64,000 nucleotides of DNA from Chachezhania antarctica (lineage in GTDB: Bacteria; Pseudomonadota; Alphaproteobacteria; Rhodobacterales; Rhodobacteraceae), in NCBI RefSeq assembly GCF_003646465.1, contig NZ_QZEX01000005.1, positions 125,123 through 189,122 on the forward strand. The letters are read 5' to 3'. The position numbers and the translations under genes were made by a program. The notes below the pieces were generated by a model that saw nothing but the letters and a program-made list of their open reading frames with translations, had not been told where the DNA came from and ran no database searches. Positions 9,542 through 17,395 of the stretch are shown here, piece by piece; within the stretch, counting starts at the first letter, position 1, and every line of letters starts with the position of its first letter.

Positions 9542-9724
9542 GGGGGGCGCTGCCCCCCCGCCCGCCCCTGCGGCGCGGACTCCCCCCGAGGTATTTCCGG
9601 ACCGAAGAAGTCAGGGCGCGTCCTCTTTCTTCTTTCCCCAAATACTCCCGCCGGAGGCATCCGCCGCAAGACACGTTCGACCGGCCCAAGGGTATTCCCG
9701 TAGGGTGCGTGGTCCCCACGCACC
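9542..9724. repeat. Composite interspersed repeat with terminal palindrome
   Basis: Lies between dgt and argS. It begins with a G6/C6-type hairpin (9542-9557), continues through GCGCGGACTCCCCCCGAG and a CTTTCTTCTTTCC stretch, then a block from AAATACTCCCG (9640) to GGCCCAAGGGTATT that is nearly identical to 31379-31435. It ends with the palindrome GGTGCGTGG-N3-CCACGCACC at 9704-9724, preceded by GTA. On the minus strand the palindrome starts 7 nt after the dgt stop. Confidence 0.85.
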
Positions 9725-9731
9725 GCCCCGC

Positions 9732-10886
9732 CTACCCCGCGCAGCGACGGGACAGGATCAGGCGGTCGTGTTCCAGCAGCGCGAACCGGTCCGTCATGCC
9801 GGCGATGTAATCCGACACGATGCGCGCCAGCGCCGTCTCGTCCCCCGCTGCCGCGACATCGTTGTGCCAACGTTCGGGCAGTTCGCCCGGATGGACCAGG
9901 AAGAACGGGAACAGGTCGCGGACGACGTCCGTCACCTCGGCCCGCTTTTCCATCACCGGGGGCGCGCGGTACATGTGTTCGAACAGGAACGCGCGGATCT
10001 CCTGCAGATCGCGCCAGAGCCGGTCCGAGAATCGGATCACCGGGTGGTCCAGCGCGCGAATGTCCTCCACGCGGGCGGGCGCGGCCTTGGCCAGCAGGTG
10101 TTCGGACGTGGCGATCACGTCGCTGACCATGGCGCCGAAGACACGGCGCATCGCCTCGTGCCGGCGGCGGTTCCAGTGGAGACCGGGGTAGCGCGCGTCG
10201 ACCTCGGCATAGGAATCGCGGACGATGGGCAAGTGGGCGATGTCGGCATCGGTGAAGAGCCCGGCGCGCAGGCCGTCATGCAGATCGTGGTTGTTGTAGG
10301 CGATGTCGTCCGACAGCGCCGCGACCTGTGCCTCTGGCCCGGCATGGGTCCCCAGTTCCAGGTCGTATTCCCCGTTGGCCTCCGCCAGCGCCCAGGGCAA
10401 GGGGGCCACGACGGGGCCGTTGTGCTTGGCGATGGCTTCCAGCGTTTCCCAGGTCAGGTTCAGACCGTCGAAGTCGGCGTAATGGCGTTCCAGCCGTGTG
10501 ACGATGCGGATGGCCTGCGCGTTGTGATCGAAACCGCCGAAGGGCGCCATCAGCGCATGCAGCGCGTCTTCGCCCGTGTGGCCGAAGGGCGTGTGGCCCA
10601 GATCGTGGGCCAGTGCCACGGCTTCCGTCAGTTCCACGTTCAGCTTCAGCGCGCCCGCGATAGTGCGGGCCACCTGCGCGACCTCGATCGAATGGGTCAG
10701 GCGCGTCCGGTAATTGTCGCCTTCATGTTCGACAAAGACCTGCGTCTTGTGCTTCAACCGCCGGAAGGCGGAGGCATGGATGATCCTGTCCCGGTCCCGC
10801 TGGAAGCAGGAGCGGAAGGTGCTTTCCTCTTCCGGAACCAGCCTTCCCCGGCTGGCCTCCGGATCCGAGGCATAGGGCGCTCGCAT
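9732..10886 (-). CDS. dgt: Deoxyguanosinetriphosphate triphosphohydrolase-like protein
   Basis: 384 aa HD-domain dNTP triphosphohydrolase, which cleaves dNTPs to nucleoside plus tripolyphosphate. The HD metal ligands are visible as H65 in TRLTHSIEVAQ and H94-D95 in ALAHDLGHTPFGH. A consensus AGGAGG precedes the ATG. It is divergent from erpA and followed on its own strand by a composite repeat and argS. Confidence 0.94.
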   Translation of the reverse strand: MRAPYASDPEASRGRLVPEEESTFRSCFQRDRDRIIHASAFRRLKHKTQVFVEHEGDNYRTRLTHSIEVAQVARTIAGALKLNVELTEAVALAHDLGHTPFGHTGEDALHALMAPFGGFDHNAQAIRIVTRLERHYADFDGLNLTWETLEAIAKHNGPVVAPLPWALAEANGEYDLELGTHAGPEAQVAALSDDIAYNNHDLHDGLRAGLFTDADIAHLPIVRDSYAEVDARYPGLHWNRRRHEAMRRVFGAMVSDVIATSEHLLAKAAPARVEDIRALDHPVIRFSDRLWRDLQEIRAFLFEHMYRAPPVMEKRAEVTDVVRDLFPFFLVHPGELPERWHNDVAAAGDETALARIVSDYIAGMTDRFALLEHDRLILSRRCAG

Positions 10887-11018
10887 GGCCTGCCTCCTGC
10901 CCTCGTGACGCGGATTGTCCCGATCCGGCCCGGGGCGATCCCTTGTCGCCTGAACTTGGACTTTCTATATTTGACACACGCCCGGTTGGAAACCGCCCGG
11001 GCCGAAATGGAGAGCGAT

Positions 11019-11342
11019 ATGCAATTGCCGCCGAAAGTGACCGAACGCGCCTTCGCCCGCCTGGCCGAAATCGGTGCAAGCGCGCAAGGACAGGCCCTGC
11101 GCGTGGCCGTCGAAGGCGGCGGGTGCTCGGGCTTCCAGTACGAGATCGAGCTCGATCAGCCCAAGGACGATGACCTGGTGCTCGAGGGGTCGGGGGAAAA
11201 GGTGGTGGTCGATTCGATCTCGCTGCCGTTCCTTAGCGATGCCGTCATCGACTTTTCCGAGGAACTGATCGGCGCGCGCTTCGTGATCGAGAACCCGAAC
11301 GCAACGTCGTCCTGCGGCTGCGGCACGTCCTTTTCGATGTGA
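11019..11342 (+). CDS. erpA: Iron-sulfur cluster insertion protein, HesB/IscA family
   Basis: 107 aa A-type carrier that delivers Fe-S clusters to apoproteins. The three ligand cysteines are in GGGCSG and CGCG (SSCGCGTSF). The second ATG, at 11019, is preferred over 11007 because GGAGAG then sits 5 bases upstream. The divergent dgt partner is conserved. Which A-type paralogue it is (ErpA or IscA) is inferred from context. Confidence 0.9.
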   Translation: MQLPPKVTERAFARLAEIGASAQGQALRVAVEGGGCSGFQYEIELDQPKDDDLVLEGSGEKVVVDSISLPFLSDAVIDFSEELIGARFVIENPNATSSCGCGTSFSM

Positions 11343-11351
11343 CCGCGTTCG

Positions 11352-11379
11352 GGCCCTGCCCCGGTTTCGGGGCAAGGCC
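11352..11379 (+). terminator. Hairpin between convergent erpA and DMT gene
   Basis: GGCC/GGCC outer arms and TGCCCCG/CGGGGCA inner arms with one mismatch and a GTTT loop, followed by GCGTTCTTCTATT. A likely, T-poor, bidirectional terminator for two convergent genes. Confidence 0.5.
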
Positions 11380-11387
11380 GCGTTCTT

Positions 11388-12332
11388 CTATTCCGCCGGT
11401 TTCAGCCGAACCGCGGCCTGGCCTGACGGCGTCGCCTGGTCCCAAAGCAGGTAGAGCCCCGATCCGATCACGATGGCCACGCCCAGATAGGTGCCTGCGG
11501 CCGGGATCTCTCCAAAGCCGAACCAGCCGATCAGTACCATCCACACGAATTGCAGGTTCAGAAGCGGCGTGACCGCAAAGGCCGCGAGCATCCGCAGGGC
11601 GATCACCAGCAGCCAGCGCGCCACGAACAGCAGCCCGGCATAGGCCGCGATCAGTCCAAGGTCGGCCAGACCGATGGGCTTCCAGACGAAGGGCAAGGCC
11701 ACCGCCATCACCAGCGCCAGCGTCAGGTTCGGGTAGAAGACCTGCGCGAGCGCATTGCTTTCGTACCGCCCGATCAGCCGCGCCATCACCATGGAAAACG
11801 TGCCCGCCACCGCGGCAGCACCGGCATAGAAGTGGCCCGCGGTCAGGCTGTGCAACCCGCCGGGGAACAGACACATGACGCCCACAGCTCCGGCTGCAAG
11901 GGCCACCCAGGCCGCGCGGCGGACGGGTTCACCCAGGATCGGGCCCGACATCAGCCCGGCGAGGATCGGCATGATGCCGACGAACACGAACACATCGGCG
12001 AAAGGCAGCAGCCGGAACGAGTTGAAGAAGCAGAAGGACGCAACCACCGTCGCAGCACAGCGCAGCGCCATCGGCACGGGTTGGGTCGTCCTCAGCCCCA
12101 GTTTCTGCCTCGGATGCCGGTCGGCCAGGACCGACAGGCCCGCCACCAGAAGGCCCGAGATCACGAACATCTGCGGCGCCGCATAGCCGCCCGCGACCAG
12201 CTTGGTGATCCCGTCGGCGGACGAGATCAGCGCCGTGTAGATGATGACCAGCACCGCCCCCAGCAGCGCCATCCGCGCGGCCGGGGAAAGCCCGATTTCG
12301 GGTTTGGTTACATGGGCTTCCGACAGGCTCAT
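11388..12332 (-). CDS. DMT-superfamily (EamA) inner-membrane transporter
   Basis: 314 aa with about ten hydrophobic helices in two EamA-type halves (first helix ~22-42 LLGAVLVIIYTALISSADG). Such proteins usually export metabolites or small peptides; this substrate is unknown. The ATG overlaps the stop of the preceding 361-aa gene (ATGA), so the two are translationally coupled and the transporter is the third gene of the repeat-protein operon. That position suggests it exports whatever the operon makes or senses, which is inference. Confidence 0.85.
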   Translation of the reverse strand: MSLSEAHVTKPEIGLSPAARMALLGAVLVIIYTALISSADGITKLVAGGYAAPQMFVISGLLVAGLSVLADRHPRQKLGLRTTQPVPMALRCAATVVASFCFFNSFRLLPFADVFVFVGIMPILAGLMSGPILGEPVRRAAWVALAAGAVGVMCLFPGGLHSLTAGHFYAGAAAVAGTFSMVMARLIGRYESNALAQVFYPNLTLALVMAVALPFVWKPIGLADLGLIAAYAGLLFVARWLLVIALRMLAAFAVTPLLNLQFVWMVLIGWFGFGEIPAAGTYLGVAIVIGSGLYLLWDQATPSGQAAVRLKPAE

Positions 12333-13414
12333 AGCGGCGCTCCGGTGCGGGAGAAGCCGGCGAAGAAGGCACCGAACTTGTCGCTGCTTTCCTCGGCCTC
12401 CGACAGGATGTCGTGGCCGGTTTCCGACAGCGTGCGTTCCACCACCGGGCGCATCCGGTGCCAGTCGTCACTGCGGCCCTCGTCCAGTTCCAGCAGGCAG
12501 CGCGACATCTCGCGCAATGGCCCGGCTTCGGGGGCGGCGCGGTGGAAGGACATCGGCTCCGGCCCCGTGGGTTGCTGGAACGGCGCGCCGCCCGTCAGGA
12601 CGCGATGCCAGTTGCAGACAAGGTATTCGTGGTAGTCGTCCTGCGCCTCCGCCTCGCGCCCGTGGGCTACTGCGAAACCCGAGGTTTCGCGGGCCAGAAG
12701 CCCTTCCCAGATCGGCGAAGGCTCGGCGCCCGCAAAGCGCAGCGCCACACAGACTTCGGCCAGAAGATCGATGTTCTGTTCAAGGAAGGCCAGAAGCCCC
12801 ACATATTCCAGGCTGGTGACGACGGCATCGTCCAACCCCGGATCCTTCCGCCCGTATTCGGAAAGGTAGAAGACGATATGCGTCAGCTCATACGCCGCCT
12901 TCTTGTTGGGCAGCGTGAACCCGTCGGAGCGTGCCGCGAAGCCGCGCAGGCGGTCTTCAAGGCCGGGATCGTCGGGCAGCGGGTCGATGCCGCGACGGCC
13001 CATCAGGCGGCGGGCTTCCATCCGCTGCAGGTCCGACAGTTCGGCCGACGCCGCCCCTGTCTTGGCGGCCCACGCAACCAGCGATTCCATGCGGTTGCCG
13101 GGCAGGCCCAGGTCTTCCAGATCCAGCCCGATGGCCAGCAGGAACCGGTAGTATTGCGGGAAGAACGACAGGCGCTTGCCCAGGCCTTCATAGATTTCTT
13201 CCATCGGTGCCAGCACCATGCGCATCGCGCGCTGGTCGAGCCCGGCGGCCATGCCGCCGGTTTCGATCACGTTCAGAAGCTCGGCATTTTCCTTCAGCCA
13301 GTAGACGTCCTCCCGCGCGCGGCGGGCGTCGGCGAAGGCGGCGACGAGGTCGCCAAGGCGATCCTCGTGCCGGTAGCTGCGGGACGGGACATTCAGTTGA
13401 ACGACATTCGACAT
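12329..13414 (-). CDS. Uncharacterised helical protein of the repeat-protein operon
   Basis: 361 aa, no signal peptide or membrane helix. Predicted mostly alpha-helical. The striking stretch is AYELTHIVFYLSEYGRKDPG (~residues 190-209), later LLAEVCVALRFAG and DDYHEYLVCNWHRVL, which resembles uncharacterised DUF proteins found in actinomycete natural-product clusters (DUF6895/DUF6902-like, from memory and uncertain). The conserved-looking Glu and His residues could be metal or catalytic residues, but this is a guess. GGAGG precedes the ATG. It lies 73 bases after the repeat gene and overlaps the transporter start. Confidence 0.7.
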   Translation of the reverse strand: MSNVVQLNVPSRSYRHEDRLGDLVAAFADARRAREDVYWLKENAELLNVIETGGMAAGLDQRAMRMVLAPMEEIYEGLGKRLSFFPQYYRFLLAIGLDLEDLGLPGNRMESLVAWAAKTGAASAELSDLQRMEARRLMGRRGIDPLPDDPGLEDRLRGFAARSDGFTLPNKKAAYELTHIVFYLSEYGRKDPGLDDAVVTSLEYVGLLAFLEQNIDLLAEVCVALRFAGAEPSPIWEGLLARETSGFAVAHGREAEAQDDYHEYLVCNWHRVLTGGAPFQQPTGPEPMSFHRAAPEAGPLREMSRCLLELDEGRSDDWHRMRPVVERTLSETGHDILSEAEESSDKFGAFFAGFSRTGAPL

Positions 13415-13487
13415 CGGTCAGTATCCTCCGGTGTTTTATTGGCGCTCGTCGAACGCCCCGATCGCGGTCGTGAAATCAGCGACCGGT

Positions 13488-14213
13488 TCAGCCGCTGGTG
13501 GTGAAGAGAGCGACGGCGTCGCCATCCGCTGCCATCGATGCCCGCAGCGGCGCGCCCGAGGTGGTGAACATCTCCACCGCTTCGCCTTTGGCGGCCGACG
13601 AACCGGTCGGGCTGCAGGCGGTCATGAAGAGGCCAACCGCATCGCTGGTCGACGCGTCCGAGGCATGAACGGGGCTGCCCGAAGTCGTGAACAGATCCAC
13701 CGCTTCACCGCCGGTTGCCGACGAACCCGTGGGGGCACAGGCGGTCATGTAGAGGCCGACCGCATCGCCGTTGGTGGCGTCCGATGCGTGCGCCGGGCTG
13801 CCCGACGTGGTGAACAGGTCAACCGCCTCACCGCTGGTCGCCGACGATCCGGTGGGGGCACAGGCAGTCATGTAGAGGCCGACCGCGTCGCCGTTCGTCG
13901 CGTCCGAGGCATGCACAGGGCTTCCCGACGTGGTGAACAGGTCAACCGCCTCACCGCTGGCGGCGTCAGACGCACGCACCGGACCACCCGAAGTTGTGAA
14001 GAGACCAGTGGCCGCTCCGTCGAGCAGGCTCGCTGCACGCACAGGGCTGCCGGAGGTGGTGAAAAGCCCGGTGGCATCGCCCGAGATCGCGTCGGACATC
14101 GACGGCGCACCAGAGGTCGTGAACAGCCCGGCGGCATCGCCCGACAGCATGTCCGCAGCCGGTGACGACGGATTTTCGATAGCAAAGTCAATGATTTGTT
14201 TCAGAGCAGTCAT
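13488..14213 (-). CDS. Repeat protein: leader plus eleven ~20-residue units (possible multi-core peptide precursor)
   Basis: 241 aa. A 22-residue amphipathic N-terminus (MTALKQIIDFAIENPSSPAA) precedes eleven units of 20-21 residues. Eight units carry LFTTSG-x-P (consensus GEAVDLFTTSGSPVHASDA). Units 5, 7 and 9 are a second type, GDAVGLYMTACAPTGSSAT or close, each with one Cys. Units 4-9 form three 41-residue (123-bp) superrepeats. There is no Sec signal, membrane helix or known domain. Two readings fit: a ribosomal peptide precursor with many Ser/Thr/Cys-rich cores processed and exported by the two downstream genes, or a beta-solenoid structural or adhesive protein. GAAAGGG lies upstream of the ATG. 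Confidence 0.75.
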   Translation of the reverse strand: MTALKQIIDFAIENPSSPAADMLSGDAAGLFTTSGAPSMSDAISGDATGLFTTSGSPVRAASLLDGAATGLFTTSGGPVRASDAASGEAVDLFTTSGSPVHASDATNGDAVGLYMTACAPTGSSATSGEAVDLFTTSGSPAHASDATNGDAVGLYMTACAPTGSSATGGEAVDLFTTSGSPVHASDASTSDAVGLFMTACSPTGSSAAKGEAVEMFTTSGAPLRASMAADGDAVALFTTSG

Positions 14214-14607
14214 CGGAGGTCATCCCTTTCACAGGTCCAAGAGTGCCTTCACGATCTCAATTCAGACACGAACCGCAAGAGATTTGTTCTACCAAGGGCT
14301 GTCGGATACAACTTATCCACATAAGGAAAATCCGACAGAATATTGACGCTCTTGAGAAACAGTTTTGACCGGAATACGGGAAATTTTTTTATCCACAGCG
14401 CGTCAATGGACGCTTTTTCGGCCCAGATCCGCATCAACTTTAACGGTTCTACCGCGAATCGGCATTCCCGTTGCCGCGATTCAGCGCCAATTTCGCGACC
14501 TTCGAGTCGGATTCGCCCGGGTTCGCCGCCGGCCAAAGCCGATCCGCCGGCCCTTGCCGCCCCCCGCCGATTGCGAAATGATCCCCCCGAAGCACGGGAG
14601 CAGCACG
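14214..14607. promoter_or_regulatory. Divergent non-coding region with two DnaA-box sequences
   Basis: 394 bases between the repeat operon and xthA. TTATCCACA occurs at 14313-14321 and 14389-14397. The first lies inside a hairpin (GTCGGAT 14301-14307 with ATCCGAC 14330-14336; CTTAT/ATAAG inside). TTGACGC (14343-14349) pairs with GCGTCAA (14400-14406), and an A/T run (AAATTTTTTT, 14381-14390) adjoins the second box. It must contain the promoters of both flanking genes, but no convincing -35/-10 pair stands out. Confidence 0.55.
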
Positions 14608-15390
14608 ATGAAACTGGCGACATTCAACATCAACGGCATCAAGGCGCGGATCGCCGCCCTGCCCGCGTGGCTCGACGAGGCGCAGCCCGACATCGTGCTG
14701 CTGCAGGAGATCAAGTCGGTCGATGAAAACTTCCCGACGGAATTGTTCGAGGACCGCGGCTACCAGGTGGCGACCCATGGTCAAAAGGGCTTCAACGGGG
14801 TGGCGATCCTGTCGAAATACCCGCTGGAAGACGTCGACCGTGGCCTGCCGGGCGATCCGGAGGACGTTCAGGCCCGCTGGATCGAGGCGACGGTGGTGGT
14901 GGGCGACACCGCGCTCAGGATCTGCGGGCTGTACCTGCCCAACGGCAACCCGGCGCCGGGGCCGAAATTCGACTACAAGCTCGCGTGGATGGACCGTCTG
15001 GAAGCCCGCGCCCGCGCGCTGCTGGCAGACGAGACCTGCGCGCTGCTGGCCGGCGATTTCAACATCATACCCCAGGCCGAAGACGCCGCCCGCCCCGATG
15101 CCTGGCGCGACGATGCGCTGTTCCGCCCCGAAAGCCGCGCGGCGTTCCAGCGGATCCAGTACCTTGGCTACACCGACGCCATCCGCGCCCGCAGTCAGGC
15201 GCCGGGGCTCTATTCCTTCTGGGATTACCAGGCCGGTGCATGGAACCGGAACGACGGCATCCGCATCGACCACGTGATGATGACCCCGCAATGCGCCGAC
15301 CGGATGGTCGATTGCGGCATCGACAAGCAGATCCGCGGCTACGAGAAGCCGTCCGACCACGTGCCTGTCTGGGTGGAGCTAGATCTCTGA
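14608..15390 (+). CDS. xthA: Exodeoxyribonuclease III
   Basis: 260 aa, normal for the family. AP endonuclease and 3'-5' exonuclease of base-excision repair. Visible motifs: TFNINGIKAR, LLQEIKS (metal-binding Glu), GLYLPNGNP, LLAGDFNIIP, and RIDHVMM with SDHVPVWVELDL at the end (catalytic Asp-His). ATG at 14608 follows CGGGAG and begins the canonical MKLATFNINGIK; upstream in-frame sequence is non-coding. The last 12 bases overlap the convergent glycosyltransferase gene. Confidence 0.96.
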   Translation: MKLATFNINGIKARIAALPAWLDEAQPDIVLLQEIKSVDENFPTELFEDRGYQVATHGQKGFNGVAILSKYPLEDVDRGLPGDPEDVQARWIEATVVVGDTALRICGLYLPNGNPAPGPKFDYKLAWMDRLEARARALLADETCALLAGDFNIIPQAEDAARPDAWRDDALFRPESRAAFQRIQYLGYTDAIRARSQAPGLYSFWDYQAGAWNRNDGIRIDHVMMTPQCADRMVDCGIDKQIRGYEKPSDHVPVWVELDL

Positions 15391-17211
15391 CGCGTCCGTC
15401 GCCGGTACCGGGTCGTCCCCGGCATCACCGTCGGCATCCGTTTGCGGCGCTCTCGCCCCCCAGAACTCGGTCTTGACCCATTCGCGACGTTCGGCAAACC
15501 CCGGCAGGTGCCGGATCGCTTCGATCCGGGCCTCGTGGGCGTCGCAGCAGGCGTCGTGCCGGGCGCACAGCTCAGGATCGGTCATCAGGTCGTCGTAGAC
15601 AGCCCGCGCCGCCGGATCGAGCCGTTCGAAGGTCGATGTGCGGAAATCGTTGTGATCCCGCAGACGCCAGTAGCGCCGCGCCATTTCTCGTTTCTTGGCC
15701 ACCACATCGCCGCGATCCATCTTCACGACATAGGAATCCAGCGACCGCAGGGCGAAATGGTCCAGCGAGACCAGATCGTACCGGCCACTGGCACCGACCC
15801 CGTTGATCTTGTGATCTTCCATGAAGTCTTTGATGCGCTGACCGGACCCATCCAGCCAGATCACCTCGCCCAGGGCAGACTGCAGATCCGGGCGATGGTT
15901 GCGCACCGCCCTGACCCGGCTGGACATGCGGGTGATGCACTTCACCCCGCGATGCGCCTTGCGCACTTTCGGCGCTTCGGTCTGATGCGCCGGAAACAGG
16001 TCCCGAAGGAACCCGCGTTGATAGCTCTCCTGGAAATTCGAGCCGTGGTTCAGCTCGCTCATCGCCAGCACGTCGAAATCGCCCACCGCCTCGAACAGCG
16101 CGGCCAGCGTTCCATCGCCCACGCGCACGTTGATGAATTCGTCCACGTCCATCGAGATCACGAAATCGGCTTCGTGGAACTCCTTCAGGAAGTGCATGTA
16201 GCGGTGCGCATTGGGCTGGAAGTGGTTCGGCTGTTGCATGATCGCCGAAGGGTTCGGCAGATGCCGCACCAGGCCCAGATCGTCGAGCCGGTCCAGCAGC
16301 CTGTCGGTCCCGTCGCTGCAATCATTGGTCATCACCACGATATCGGTGACGCCCGCGGCCCGGTGCCAGGCGACCCATTCCAGGATGAAGGGGCCTTCGT
16401 TCTTCATGCAGGTGACAATCGCGATCTTTGGATCCGGCACCGGCCAGCGCCTGAAGGAACGCACCGGCATGATCGTACCGCCCGGGCGTGGCGTGTCTGT
16501 CTCAATCCGCTCGAACGCCTTGACGGTGCTTTCGGGGCGGCTCCCCGGGACAAAGCGGAACCCTTTCGAGGCCAGAACATCCACGATCGACCGGACACCG
16601 CCCTGCCCGTACACCTTCGGGTGCAGCTCGATCACGATATGGCGCAAGCTCGACAGGTCGGCATCGTCGAAAAGGCCCAGTTCCCCCCCTTCAACGTCAC
16701 AGGACAGCACTGTCGGGCGTGTTTCCTCCAGCAGCCGGGCGAAGGATATCGACTGGATCTGCAGCTCGGTTTCGTAGGGCCGGCTGTCGGGTTCCATCGA
16801 AGAAGCCCAGAAGTCGCCGCGGATGTAGAACGGATGGCTGCCCGCCTCGTCCGTTGTCACGACGCCGTTGCGGACATCGACGTTCCTGGCTTCGTTCAGG
16901 CGCAGGGTTTCGTGGATCATGGGGATCAGCGCGGGGTTGGCCTCGATCGCCGTGACCTGTTCCACCCCTTCGACCGCCGCGGCCGAGGCCGCCAGAAGGC
17001 CCACGCCAGCCCCCAGTTCCAGAACCCTGTCCCCGGGTTTCAGCACGGCCCGCAAGTTGCGCAGTTCGCCGCCTTCATAGCGGTGCTTGCGTAGCGGGCC
17101 TTCGATCGGCGGCGTAATGATCTCGGGCACAAAGGGCACCTTGATGCCATTGGTTTCGATCACTTCGGAATATTCGGGAAGTGGGGCGATGCCGCCCGGC
17201 GCAGAATGCAT
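15379..17211 (-). CDS. FkbM-type methyltransferase / glycosyltransferase fusion
   Basis: 610 aa in two parts. Residues ~50-235 are a SAM-dependent FkbM-family methyltransferase (VLELGAGVGLLAASAA; DVEGGELGLF). Residues ~260-560 are a glycosyltransferase of the family-2/92 type (IAIVTCMKNEGPFILEWVAW, then a DxD-like MDVDEFINVR). Together they suggest glycan or surface-polysaccharide modification in the cytoplasm. No membrane helix is visible. The start MHSAPGG at 17211 is the only good ATG; its ribosome site is weak. Divergent from ppk2 and convergent with xthA, so it is a single-gene unit. Confidence 0.85.
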   Translation of the reverse strand: MHSAPGGIAPLPEYSEVIETNGIKVPFVPEIITPPIEGPLRKHRYEGGELRNLRAVLKPGDRVLELGAGVGLLAASAAAVEGVEQVTAIEANPALIPMIHETLRLNEARNVDVRNGVVTTDEAGSHPFYIRGDFWASSMEPDSRPYETELQIQSISFARLLEETRPTVLSCDVEGGELGLFDDADLSSLRHIVIELHPKVYGQGGVRSIVDVLASKGFRFVPGSRPESTVKAFERIETDTPRPGGTIMPVRSFRRWPVPDPKIAIVTCMKNEGPFILEWVAWHRAAGVTDIVVMTNDCSDGTDRLLDRLDDLGLVRHLPNPSAIMQQPNHFQPNAHRYMHFLKEFHEADFVISMDVDEFINVRVGDGTLAALFEAVGDFDVLAMSELNHGSNFQESYQRGFLRDLFPAHQTEAPKVRKAHRGVKCITRMSSRVRAVRNHRPDLQSALGEVIWLDGSGQRIKDFMEDHKINGVGASGRYDLVSLDHFALRSLDSYVVKMDRGDVVAKKREMARRYWRLRDHNDFRTSTFERLDPAARAVYDDLMTDPELCARHDACCDAHEARIEAIRHLPGFAERREWVKTEFWGARAPQTDADGDAGDDPVPATDASEI

Positions 17212-17395
17212 GGAAATGGTCCGCCTCGTTACCCGGCGCTGAGCGATTGCCGGGTTTCCAGTCAGTCTACCCTGCCGCAGTGGCAAGCGCAAAGCCTGCG
17301 TCGTGGGCCGATCGGGTTCCCCGGCGCTGGCACGCTGTGTAAGGATTTCATGACAGATCGCCCCCGCAGGAACGGAAAACGGAGACACGAGACAG

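Noticed and set aside
9704-9724. Rho-independent terminator
   Set aside because: Strong stem but followed by CTAC/CCTAC instead of a T-run in every copy, so classed as an interspersed repeat.
13431-14165. Repetitive 244-codon frame antisense to the repeat protein
   Set aside because: Its repeats are the complement of those in the sense gene. The sense gene has a leader, ribosome site and operon partners; this one has none.
14214-14607. Chromosomal origin of replication
   Set aside because: Only two DnaA boxes and no dnaA, hemE, parAB or gidA nearby. Kept as a DnaA-box finding, not annotated as oriC.
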